Below, piece after piece: positions 11,886 to 24,600 of a stretch of 64,000 nucleotides of DNA. Both the position numbers and the translations under genes were made by a program. Origin of the DNA: Diphasiastrum complanatum (taxonomy: Eukaryota; Streptophyta; Lycopodiopsida; Lycopodiales; Lycopodiaceae); the NCBI GenBank assembly GCA_029204225.1, contig CM055104.1, positions 42,653,502 through 42,717,501 on the forward strand, written 5' to 3'. Each line of letters opens with the position of its first letter. Position 1 is the first letter of the stretch. Below the pieces are notes generated by a model, which searched no databases, was not told the origin of the DNA, and saw only the letters and a list, made by a program, of their open reading frames with translations.

Positions 11886-12835
11886 TGACAGGCACCAAAT
11901 TTGAGTTATCCCAAAAGATGCACATTGAATTTTAGTTATCACGTGTGATAGGGGTTTGACAAGGGGTTGAACTTGAGCTGTCTTAATATTAAGCAGCAAA
12001 ATCATATGTTAGGTAGCAAATTTTGGCTTTCTCGAGAGATAGAGGCACAAAAATGGGCTATTCACATTGATAGACACCAAGTTTGAGCTATCTAATGTGA
12101 TGTTGGTCAATTATGATCACTCAATGAGCAATGTCAAGATTAGGACCAAAAGTGAGTTGTCTCACATGTAAGCACTACATTCAATTTACATGAATGTCCT
12201 AAACTCACAATTACTCTAACTTGATCCCTCAATGGACAATCTCAAGCGATAAGGGCCAATATGTGATATCTCAAGTGATAGACAATAGTTTTGAGCTATA
12301 TCGCATGATAGGGGTCAATTACATTGATAAGTGATAAAAAACAATCAATCTAAATGTACTAAACTCGATATTAGTCAATTTTGATCACTCAATGAGCTAA
12401 GTTGAGTGATAAGGACCAAATTTGAAGTTTCTCACATGTAGGAATCAAATTCAAGTTTATTTGAGTGATAAACATCAATATTTTAGCTATATTGAGCGAT
12501 AACGGTCAACTCCATCCATGAGGGATCAAACTCAAGCAATATGCATGTCCTCAGCTTGAGGCTAGCCAAGTTCAATCCCTTCATCAATGATGTCGAGTGC
12601 TAAGGAAAAAAATCATAGCGTAGGCATCAAAGTCAAACCATGTTGAGCAAAGAGATTAAATTTGAGCTACTTAAATGTCCTAAAGCTGAGATTCCTCTAA
12701 TTTGATCGCTCAATGGGAAATATCGAGTGATAAGATCCAAAATTAACTTTTTATGATGATGGACATCAGATTTGAGGTATTTTGTGTGATAGGGGTAAAT
12801 CCCATTGAGAAGGGGCCAAACTCGATCAATCTTAA
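11886..12835. repeat. Degenerate minisatellite, about 30-36 bp period
   Basis: A phrase like GATAGGCACCAAATTTGAG plus CTATCT recurs many times in mutated form over roughly 950 bases. It alternates with variants such as GATCACTCAATGAGC, GTGATAAGGACCAAA and TCTCACATGTAGG. Individual units differ by point changes and small indels, and no frame stays open. It looks like an old tandem array. Confidence 0.7.
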
Positions 12836-13691
12836 TATAACTTTTTTTTTCTATGATTGTTTAAAGCATGATGCCTCCACAAGATAGCAAAAAGTTAAAG
12901 AACATGTAATATTTTGCAAAATGAAATCACGAAAAAGAGCACAAACGCTTGATCAAAGACTTAGTGGAACATCATCGTCATCAAGTTTTGGTGCCCAGCC
13001 TTGTCTCACAAATCGAAAATACTATATGTTTATTTGTTTAAAACTTAAGAGTGTATTTATACACACATAAATTATCTTGTAACATTAAGCTAATAAATCT
13101 TGTAATTATAAAATGAAATTAGTATCAACATATGTACAATGAAAAGATATATTGTGAGTGTAAACAATGCAAAGAATTGAAAATTCAAGAAAGAAGAACA
13201 GTGGCGCAATATCTGTGGAAGTTTGGAAAGCACATTGGGGAGCCCAACGTGGTTTTGGAGGTATATTTTGACTATTTAGTACTTTTTCTTATCATACACA
13301 TATGTATAATTTTTTTTAAAAAAAAACTAATGCTTGTATAATGTTTCACTCTTGAGAATAATACATTGGTGTCAATGTCTTACACGTCGATTGACAATCT
13401 TATCAACAAGATATGAGATATCAATTTTGGATCATCTTTTGGCTTTAGTCGAAGATCTTGTTGGTGATCATATTATTGATGTCACTAGTCACTACACACC
13501 TCATGATGTGGAAGTTATGCATCTTTCCATTCTGCACGTCACTCACTCCACCACACCTCACATAGATCTTTCCATCGATTCTATTCATCCCACGATATGT
13601 CATGTGCTGCATGTAATTAGCCCATGAGCTTACTAATAAATTGCCAAATATAACCATAGAGCTAAATTAAACTAGAATTATTCATTAGGAT
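12836..13691. other. Unassigned AT-rich DNA
   Basis: Frames at 13132-13341, 13334-13627 and 13445-13657 overlap on both strands and have no recognisable content. Confidence 0.35.
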
Positions 13692-14153
13692 TGTTAATAA
13701 AGAGGCTCGAACAACCTCACTATATTTGTGAATAGCGGACTTGTAATAATGGTTGTAAGGCCAAAATTAGCCAAACAAGGTCCCAAACTTATAGTAGAGG
13801 AACAAATGACCACTATAAATAGTGGAGGTTGTGCTAAATTTGGAGGCTATTGTTCATTTTGATAGTTTTGAGTTTTAGAGATCTTGGAGCTTCTCTTTGA
13901 GAGCTTTCTTGATGGAAATGGTGGTTCATGTGCCTACAATCACATGAGAGATTAGATCAGGCTCTAGAAACAGGCCCTATCTTAAGAATTGTCATTAATG
14001 TTGAATAAAGAATCCTTACTTTGCCTATTTTGGTTAAGTTTTGCCTCATTTATCTATATTCTTGATTTTTGACTAGTTTTCTTGATTTCTTGCATTTCCA
14101 TTGTAATTTGATGTTCATGAATGGAATAGATGTTTTAATGCTTTGGTTGCGCA
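13692..14153 (+). mobile_element. 5' LTR of an unassigned retroelement (plus)
   Basis: A candidate LTR begins TGTTAATAAAGAGG and ends GCA at 14153, shortly before a primer-binding site at 14163. It holds a strong TATA box and a downstream AATAAA (14004-14009), giving the expected U3-R-U5 order. The ends are inferred because no second copy of this LTR was found in the window. Confidence 0.65.
13814..13821 (+). promoter_or_regulatory. TATA box in LTR
   Basis: TATAAATA within CACTATAAATAGTGG, about 350 bp before the primer-binding site, fits an LTR U3 promoter. Confidence 0.7.
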
Positions 14154-14162
14154 TGAAAATTT

Positions 14163-14174
14163 TGGTATCAAAGC
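14163..14174 (+). promoter_or_regulatory. Primer-binding site (TGGTATCAAAGC)
   Basis: One mismatch to TGGTATCAGAGC, complementary to the 3' end of initiator Met-tRNA. It lies 9 bases after the proposed LTR end. Confidence 0.8.
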
Positions 14175-15902
<1,728 letters not shown>

Positions 15903-16486
15903 AAGCTTTGTGTTTGTACATTTGTCTTCTGTTGGCGAGGCTATCGATTGTGCTAAGATTTTTGAGAGTAGGGGTTGTCAAGTGAGGCCTTAGATGACAA
16001 TCGATCACATGTCTCATTTTTTTAAAGGAAATCAGTGTAGGTTTTTTGAGTGGCTTTGCTAAAAATCGTTTTGTACACACTTCACTAGAAGCTTTATCTA
16101 GAGATGAGGTGAGACCTATAAAATTTGTTTTTATAGGATGTAATGGCAATATTAAGGGGGAAATAAGTGAGGTTCAAGAAAATAAGAGTGTTCATGCTTG
16201 TAGAGAAAAAGACGAGGGGCTTACTCATGAGTGGAGAGAAAAAGAGAGGAGTGAATATGAAAGGAAAGGTAATATCTTTGTAAGTCCAAGTATTGACGTT
16301 GATATTCAAGATACTTATGATGTTGAATCATTAGAAGATTCATTATCTAATGTAAGGAGTGCACCTAGGGAGAGTATTTTTACTAATCTTATTTTGGTGG
16401 TTCACTTGCAAGGTGTTGGAAGGATCTTGGTGTGTGTCAAGAAATGCAAAATCTCATCATGGATCTTGGTGATAATCAAGAATTAA
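15903..16486 (+). pseudogene. Retroelement internal ORF of unknown function (copy 2)
   Basis: The open frame at 16046-16486 (146 codons) shares FVHTSLEALSRDEVRPIKFV and GNIFVSPSI with the copy at 11439-11885, but carries an extra charged segment (about residues 43-74, rich in Glu, Lys and Arg). DNA homology reaches back to 15903, in frames broken by stops. It matches no gag, protease, RT, RNase H or integrase motif I know. Its place before a polypurine tract and LTR says it is the 3' part of an LTR element, perhaps a non-autonomous one. The true start is unknown and the frame breaks near 16486. Confidence 0.6.
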
Positions 16487-16534
16487 TGGATTTGATCAAC
16501 AATGGCATGAAGGGAATAGAGCTTGTAGCCAAGG

Positions 16535-17196
16535 ATGGGTATGCATGGCATGAAGGGACTAGAGCTAGTAGCCAAGGATGGGTATGCAAGGCATGATGTT
16601 GCATTTGGAGCGTTTCTACTCTTGGGTTCATCTTGGATGGACATTGTTTTTCATCTATTGTCTAACACTTCTTCATTGGCTTATGAGATTGATAAGCTTG
16701 AGGGAGAACACACTATCTCAATTTTGCTATGTGCATATGACTTTGGAGTAAAAGTCATAAGAATGAAAGTTGACTATATCTTTCATATTTGGTATGAATG
16801 GTGGTTTTTTCGTCTACTTGCTCTTGGATGTTTTAGAAGCAAGTATGATTTTTCCATCCATAAGTTGGCATGTTGCCATTCCTCATTCATAGAAGCATAT
16901 TGTGAGCTTTGTATGAGAGTAAGTGAATCATTCTCAAAGGACACTTATCTTCATTTTTTCCCATTGTATCTAAGCTTAGTTATGTTGATTACAAGCTTAG
17001 AGAAGTAATGCAAGATACTAGTAGTCAATATTTGTGGACTAATTATTTTGGCATGGATGATCTTTGTAATCAAAAGAAGACAAAGAAACTTCAAGATTTT
17101 TCCAAGGAGGAGAAAGCCTCTGGATCAAGTACTTATTTCAAGCATGCAAAGGATGGTGTGTTTGGAAGAAAGCTCTTTATGACACTTGAAAGTTGA
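16535..17196 (+). pseudogene. Unknown 3'-terminal ORFs of the family A LTR element
   Basis: Two adjoining frames (157 codons at 16535-17008, 62 codons at 17008-17196) occupy the stretch before the polypurine tract. The first is rich in aromatic and aliphatic residues (WMDIVFHLLSN, WYEWWFFRLLALGCF) and could hold hydrophobic segments. The second is polar (KKTKKLQDFSKEEKASGSS) and ends 80 bases before the LTR. A 40-bp direct repeat (AGCTTGTAGCCAAGGATGGG-type) lies at 16508-16590. I recognise no domain. Position and strand agree with the ORF upstream and the LTR at 17275. Confidence 0.5.
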
Positions 17197-17262
17197 TCTT
17201 CATCAAATAAATCTTATCTTGGTTGTGGTAAGCGTATGTGATATTAGATTGGCTAAGTATAA

Positions 17263-17274
17263 TTTGAGGGGGAA
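17263..17274 (+). promoter_or_regulatory. Polypurine tract
   Basis: TTTGAGGGGGAA immediately precedes TGTGAAAG, the start of the family A LTR. This is the expected plus-strand primer position of an LTR retrotransposon. Confidence 0.75.
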
Positions 17275-17513
17275 TGTGAAAGATTATGCAAATGCCAACT
17301 TATGCGAATATTAGATTGTCAAAGATATGCAAATGGCAATTTAGACCAACATTACAAATGTTAAATTTAGCAAATGTGGTATTGTTCACATTATGGGAGT
17401 TTGTGCACATGGTATTGTAAAATGTCAAATTAGGCCAGTATGTGAGGCCAAATTAGGAAGATAACATCGTGCAAACTTTAGTCTCAAGTTACCTCTTTGG
17501 AGTGCTACACAAG
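17275..17513 (+). mobile_element. 3' LTR, family A (plus), 5' portion
   Basis: It starts TGTGAAAGATTATGCAAATG right after the polypurine tract. It is homologous to the reverse complement of 7459-7255 and, over about 40 bp, to 7955-7997. Recognisable homology ends near 17513. The rest of the LTR may continue diverged toward 17900. Confidence 0.75.
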
Positions 17514-18863
17514 TTATTATCATGTCTCCAAAAGGACATAGTTACAAGATTGGTTTTTGGATCAATGGCCATGCTAGCAGGGAAGAGATTTATAGCTTAT
17601 GGCTATAGCTAAGTCATGAGTCAAAAAACATTATTGCGAATCTTCTTTGGTGGAGAGCTTGGACTTGGAGGTCCATTTACTAGTAGCCAAACTTGAGTTG
17701 ATTAGCCATGCAAAGTCATCATCATGGATGAGCATTTGCGGCAAGGGGAGTATGTTTATTGCATGGAATCAGACTTAGAAGTCATTGTAGAGTCGGGATA
17801 GGGTTCATGCTATCACTAGTATAGATGCACTTGTCATGTATTTTTTAAACATAGGTGCTTAGAAGAGAATAATAATATCCATTGTAAGCATCGTCGGTCC
17901 CAAAAGGAATTATTAGCTTTAAGAATGCAGCGATTCTATCTTTAGACCTCTCAATGTGCCTTAAATAAGGATAATAAGCCAAAAATGACTTTAAAAAGAG
18001 TTAACAAGGGGTAACAAAGCCTAAACTGACTTGAAGTTATGTTTAATTAGAGACGAGCCTTGCTAGAAATACGCAATTTGAATTAGCAACAAGAAAGTTA
18101 TGATCAAAACTGTGAGAGAGGGTCAAAATTGACAAAAATTTGAATTTTCCTTCATAATTTCTTGGGGTGAGAGAGGAGACCTTCAACATTTAATTTTGAA
18201 CGTTGTCTCAAAGCAAAAAAAAAAAAAAAAAAATTGAACTCTTCATTTTGAAGTTTTGGAAAAGAAAATTTGTAGTTGGATGGCAACAGCCATCCAGGTA
18301 GGTTTTTTTTGTTTTATTTTTTAATATTTTAATAATTTTAGTGTTCTAAATATAGGAAAAGAAATTTCACCTTGCCAAATGATTCCCAAGTCATTGATAA
18401 TTATCAGAGAACAGAAGATGATATATTGAAAAACATAATCTAATAAAATATAAGAGTCATTCTTTAGGAAAGTTCCAAGAATATTCTTCAAACGGAATTC
18501 TCACACCAAAAGCAACTCTTCTACTCAAGTCAGTTGCCAATGACTTAAAAATCCTTAAATGTCTTGGGGTAGGCCCCACTTATACATGTAAAACACCACA
18601 TTTTAGATTCATTATAAATCTTATATGCATTAATAAGTTATCTTCTTCTTAGTAGGACTTATTAACTCATTACTCTCACACAATACTCATTAATATGCCT
18701 ATGTTGGCTAACTGGTCTAAGTATACAAGACAAAACCAATAACAAGAAACACATAGCAAATCCAACAAGATTAATGATGCAAACTAGGAATAATCCCACT
18801 GAGACCCTATAAATAAACATATAACTAGCAGATTCCCGCGCAATTTGCATATGTTACTTACAT
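17514..18863. other. Unassigned AT-rich DNA
   Basis: It may include the diverged remainder of the family A LTR. A poly-A run lies at about 18214-18231. No coding domain was recognised. Confidence 0.35.
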
Positions 18864-19552
18864 AACTAGTTGAAAATCTAGTCACTTGTAGAATAATATT
18901 CCTCAAGAGTAAACAACATGATGGCAAAAACTTACCCACTCACATGAGTCTTTCAAAACATCTTACCTTTTATAGTGAATTTTTCTTAATTCAATCAATC
19001 TCTCATAGATCCCAATACACATACTAAGGTTAGGTTGACCAATACAGAATTTTAAGAGTATAAGAGTAGAACATAATCTTATTTAATCTTGATTTAAATC
19101 ACAATAGATATGTGATTGATTATTTGATTAGTATAACAATGTTAATCTTTTTCTATATCATCCGCTCATATGAATAATGTCCTTATAAATTACTAGCTAA
19201 AAGTCTTGTCACTCAGTCATTTCTACAAGAATAATATTCCTCAAGAGTAAACATCATAACTAAAAAATCTTTGTGACGGAGAAAACGTAACCACTCACAA
19301 GAGTCTTTCAGAACATCTTATCTTTTATAATGGAATTTCTTTAATTCAATCAATCCCTCATAGATGCCATTACACATACTAAGATTAGGTTGACCAATAC
19401 AGATTTTCAGGAGTACAAGAGTATAACATAAACTTATTCGATCTTGATCCAAATTGCAACGGATATGTGATTGGTTATCAAGTCAATATAAAAGTGTATA
19501 TTGATCTTTTTGTATATCATCCATTCAGATGAATAGTAATGTCCTTATAAAT
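18864..19552. repeat. Diverged tandem duplication, two units of about 330-360 bp
   Basis: Units start ACTAG at 18864 and 19192. Both contain AATAATATTCCTCAAGAGTA, GAGTCTTTCA.AACATCTTA, AGGTTGACCAATACAGA and AATGTCCTTATAAAT in the same order. Small indels and about 15-20% substitutions separate them. No coding content. Confidence 0.85.
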
Positions 19553-19977
19553 CAATTTCCAATTTTACTCCAGTCCCAGATTGTTCACAATAACAATCCC
19601 TAGAGGATTGTTTTATGCATTCAATAGAGCTTTACTTTTGTACACATATTGGAATTTTGAAAAAAACAACAAATAGATTCACAGAAATAACCATTTATAC
19701 ACAAAAGCCCCCTCCTCCTCCTCCCCCTCCTCCCCCCCCTTCTTCCCCTTCTTTTTATAAGAAACACTAATTTAGTTTCTATAAAAGATGCCTTGGGTGA
19801 TGCTTATGCAAAAAAGTCTAGAGATTTTAAAATTTTAGTAATAGATGCGCACAACTGAGTAAGTTTATACTCCTACTACTCCAGCCAATTACATTCATGA
19901 CTTTTCCTCTGATCCTAAAATGTTTTGTACTAGTAGGTGATAGAAAACATCATCTACTAATAATCTAAATTATCTAA
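19553..19977. other. Unassigned DNA with a polypyrimidine tract
   Basis: About 19708-19760 is an almost pure C/T tract with CCT units. Nothing else was recognised. Confidence 0.5.
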
Positions 19978-20330
19978 ATGATAATAGAGATTCAAATTCC
20001 TTATCTAAATTTCATCAAAGGCAAGTGGGTTTTACAACCCTTAAAAGTACCTCCTAGTATGTGGGAGAGTATTTCCATGGGTTTTGTAGTAGGCTTGCCT
20101 ATGACCCATAAAGGTCATAACACCATATGGGTCATAGTTGATTGTTTGACCAAAATAGTTCATTCTATTCAAACCAAAAGAATGTCACAACTTCAAAATT
20201 AGCAAGGTTGTTTGTAGAAGGGCTATCTAAACTTTACGTTCTTCCTTTTCATAATGGTAGCAACCAGGATAATAAGTTTAATGGGGGGTTTTGGAGAGTA
20301 GTATTTCATCGCCTCTATACCAAACTTAAC
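19978..20330 (+). pseudogene. Ty3/Gypsy integrase core fragment, frameshifted
   Basis: Gypsy integrase inserts element DNA into the genome. Translation shows LQPLKVPPSMWESISMGFVV followed by GLPMTHKGHNTIWVIVDCLT, the block that normally carries the first catalytic Asp (family pattern M-D-F-V-x-G-L-P). Here that Asp is changed to Gly (SMGFVV). After a frameshift near 20190 the sequence continues as KLARLFVEGLSKLY and NKFNGGFWRV, the region of the second Asp. Both ends are cut. It lies alone, so it is an old fragment. Confidence 0.85.
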
Positions 20331-20576
20331 ATGAGTGTGCCTCCTTTTCATGAATCTTCATCCATCAATTCTTGCAATTTTGAGCAAAACCAATTGAATT
20401 CAACATTGAATTTTGTAGCTTGAATTCAACATTGTTAATGCCTTAGTGCTTGTTTCCAAGTACAACTTACCTTTTGTGAATCAATATGATTATTATTCCT
20501 TTTAGCATCCTTGAAGGTTATGGTATTCCCTATTTGAATAATGTATTTGGTTGGCCTTGCATCCTCCAAATGTATG
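20331..20576. other. Unassigned DNA
   Basis: It contains a small direct repeat of TTGAATTCAACATTG at 20394-20433. No coding domain. Confidence 0.4.
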
Positions 20577-22240
<1,664 letters not shown>

Positions 22241-22428
22241 GCATGGCACCACTGTGCGGAAGAGTGTATATTCAACTTGATAAAGGGTGTAGTCAAGGCT
22301 CCACCCCCGTTAGAAAGCATGACTCTAGCATCTCCAAGGCTTCTCCACCCTTGGAAGAGGGTGGGGCCTTTGACTACACCCTTAGTCACAGTTGAAAATA
22401 TGCTCTTCCCCACATTGCCTTGTCATGC
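22241..22428. mobile_element. Foldback (MITE-like) element
   Basis: Left arm 22241-22306 and right arm 22359-22428 are imperfect reverse complements: GGGTGTAGTCAAGGCTCCACCC pairs with GGGTGGGGCCTTTGACTACACCC, and GGAAGAGTGTATATTCAACT with AGTTGAAAATATGCTCTTCC. The loop is about 52 bp. No transposase and no clear target duplication were seen, so it could be a miniature inverted-repeat element or an inverted duplication. Confidence 0.7.
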
Positions 22429-22991
22429 AATTGGAACTATGTTGATTTGGACTCTACAATTACCTTTTCACTATGTGAATGACTATGTATGTATGGGGAA
22501 GTCATTAGACCTTGTCATAAATAGTTTAATTATTAACATAGTGTCACTAGGAATGTGAGATAGACCCTCTATGTAGTCGATTTTTCCTTTTGAAATTGGT
22601 CGAGTGCATCACTTTCAAGGTACTAGCATACTTTAAGCACAAATGTACAATGATAGGCATAACCTAAAGAGCACAATGCTCCAAACACGTTAACGTAGTA
22701 GAGTGAAGGGAGAGTTCAAACCTCCATTAAACATGGTAGGAATTCCCTTATTACCCAACTAGTCCCATTGTTCTTGACATGGTTGAAATTGCTCAATGGG
22801 GCACACTTTGTCACTTTTAATTGAGATGTAATATTTGTCTAAACCTTCATTAGAACCATTTTATGAACTAAAACATAATATTCTACATGGATGTGAATAT
22901 TCATAAAAGGCTACCAAGAAGGTCATGTCTCTTTCAAAACCCATAATTTGGCCCTGAATATTTGGGGGACACCTCCAAAGAAAGGATCAAC
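22429..22991. other. Unassigned DNA
   Basis: No recognisable gene or repeat. Confidence 0.35.
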
Positions 22992-23113
22992 AACGGTTTC
23001 CAAGGGGAGTCTCGAATGTGGGACCAAAGAAACTTTTGATGTCAAGCTAACAAACTCAGCCAGGACCAAAGAAACTTTTGATGTCAAGCTAACAAACTCA
23101 GCCAACCCCGTCG
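22992..23113 (-). mobile_element. tRNA-derived SINE head, with internal duplication
   Basis: On the minus strand CGGGGTTGGCTGAGTTTGTTAGC resembles a pol III A box and CACATTCGAGACTCC a B box, ending in CCTTGGAAACC. It matches the element at 28707-28790 along its length. A 42-bp segment is duplicated exactly in tandem (23021-23062 and 23063-23104), a feature not present in the other copy. Confidence 0.75.
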
Positions 23114-23907
23114 GGTAGGCAGAATGGGGTTCCAAGGAATGTAAAGCTTTGCATATAGTTTCCCAAGGAATGTACAGCTTTGCATAGATCAGTCCTATTG
23201 TTGGATGAATATTAGACTACCAAGCAAATTTCTTACAGTTGCCTAACATTTTTCCTCAATATTCCAGGGTGGAAAGGTCCCATTCACTTTTTCCAAGGTG
23301 GAGCAAATTTTCATCTTAGTTCAGATAATTTGAGAGAATTGTATACTATTGAAGATGATCAATCTATGGTATGATGACTGAAAATATAATCTTATCAACA
23401 TTAGCATTTCGGAAGAAATTCATATCTGACAAAACCTAGCTGAACCAAATGCATGAGAAAGGGAAACTTCTTGTGACGACATTTGAGTAGGAATAACGAT
23501 AGCTCTTTTGACATATACACACAACTGAATCAACAAAAGCATCTGTACATGGCTTATAAAAATCATCAGTCGGAGACTGTCTTTATTCACCAAATCTGGT
23601 GAGAGGCCTGGAATGGATGTGCATGGATTTGGCCTATGCAGACTGAATCTTTCACTTCAGGAGAATTGCAGCAATTTCAGAAGTAAACCAGAAGAGTAGC
23701 CAATATTCAATCTACTCAACTATAAGGGAAATCAACTTATTACAGATCCACTCTAGTATAGTTTCTGTAAGTTTTTCACACTTGTTCAAACGAGAGAGAT
23801 GTAATAGGGAAGATTTCTAGTGTATATGACACTCTCAGAGAAAGAATTATATAATGATTGAAGGAAAAGATTACTCTCACTGATTGTACAACAAGCTTCT
23901 GCACTGA
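23114..23907 (-). other. Region downstream of the MIZ1-like gene
   Basis: The last few hundred bases before 23907 would be the 3' UTR of the minus-strand gene. I see no further coding sequence. Confidence 0.4.
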
Positions 23908-24600
23908 TCAGATTCTTAGCAAAAACACACTGAGTTCTGGACCTCCTGTTCCGTCAGGGTTCATCATGTAAAAGGCTTCTGAATCTTTCGATCCGATAAC
24001 CCTCTCAAAACGAGCTCTCATGTACATCAGCTCTCCTTGCGATCCTTCCACATGCATGGGGAGGACTCCTGCCCCCATGGATATGGCCTGCAAGATACTC
24101 AGAATCTGTAAATCAGTTTCGGAACAAGTTTTTCTGAGGGCGTAGCCAGTCTTTCTTCCATTACAATACATTGTCCAGAAAGGTTCCTGAATAAGCTTTC
24201 CAACGTTTGTTGATTTCTCACATTCCAGAGCGATTCTCACTAAACCAGACGACATCTCTTTAACGAGAGAGCTTGTTGGAGTTGCCAACTCGAGTAACAA
24301 AACAGGAGGCATTTTTGGATCGTCCTGAACAGCGAAGTGGACATGACCTTTTCGATTTCCAAAAAGTGTACCAATGACACGGCTCCCTTGAGATCGTGTA
24401 GCGGAGGGCCTCGAGGGAAGGGTTAGCAGCTTACAAGAGATCATGGAAAAAGGAAGGAAACTGAAAATGGCTCTGAAGATTGTGTTTAATTTTCCTTGTT
24501 TCTGAGGTTTGTCGAACGGCATAAGAGCAAGCTTTCTTCCTACTAAGGGTCTTTCAGGAGTTTGGGGCTCATCCTTACTCATAAACATCCGAGCACCCAT
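23908..24600 (-). CDS. MIZU-KUSSEI 1-like (MIZ1/DUF617) protein
   Basis: An intact intronless frame of 230 codons plus stop. From about residue 73 the sequence matches the plant-specific MIZ1 domain: GTLFGNRKGHVHFAVQDD, PPVLLLELATPTSSLVKEMS, GLVRIALECEKS, then YCNGRKTGYALRKTC, SMGAGVLP, MYMRARFERVIGSKDSEAFY and a C-terminal GGPELSVFLLRI. Arabidopsis MIZ1 acts in root hydrotropism; most other family members are uncharacterised, so I claim only the family. The N-terminal 70 residues are variable, as usual, with a Ser/Pro-rich stretch before the domain. The length fits the family. I chose the ATG at 24598-24600 (MGARMF); the open frame extends nine codons further to a GTG, which a plant gene would not use. 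The strand and position stand apart from all surrounding transposons. Confidence 0.95.
   Translation of the reverse strand: MGARMFMSKDEPQTPERPLVGRKLALMPFDKPQKQGKLNTIFRAIFSFLPFSMISCKLLTLPSRPSATRSQGSRVIGTLFGNRKGHVHFAVQDDPKMPPVLLLELATPTSSLVKEMSSGLVRIALECEKSTNVGKLIQEPFWTMYCNGRKTGYALRKTCSETDLQILSILQAISMGAGVLPMHVEGSQGELMYMRARFERVIGSKDSEAFYMMNPDGTGGPELSVFLLRI

Noticed and set aside
23021-23104. CRISPR-like direct repeat
   Set aside because: Only two adjacent copies with no spacer, inside a SINE in a plant nuclear sequence.
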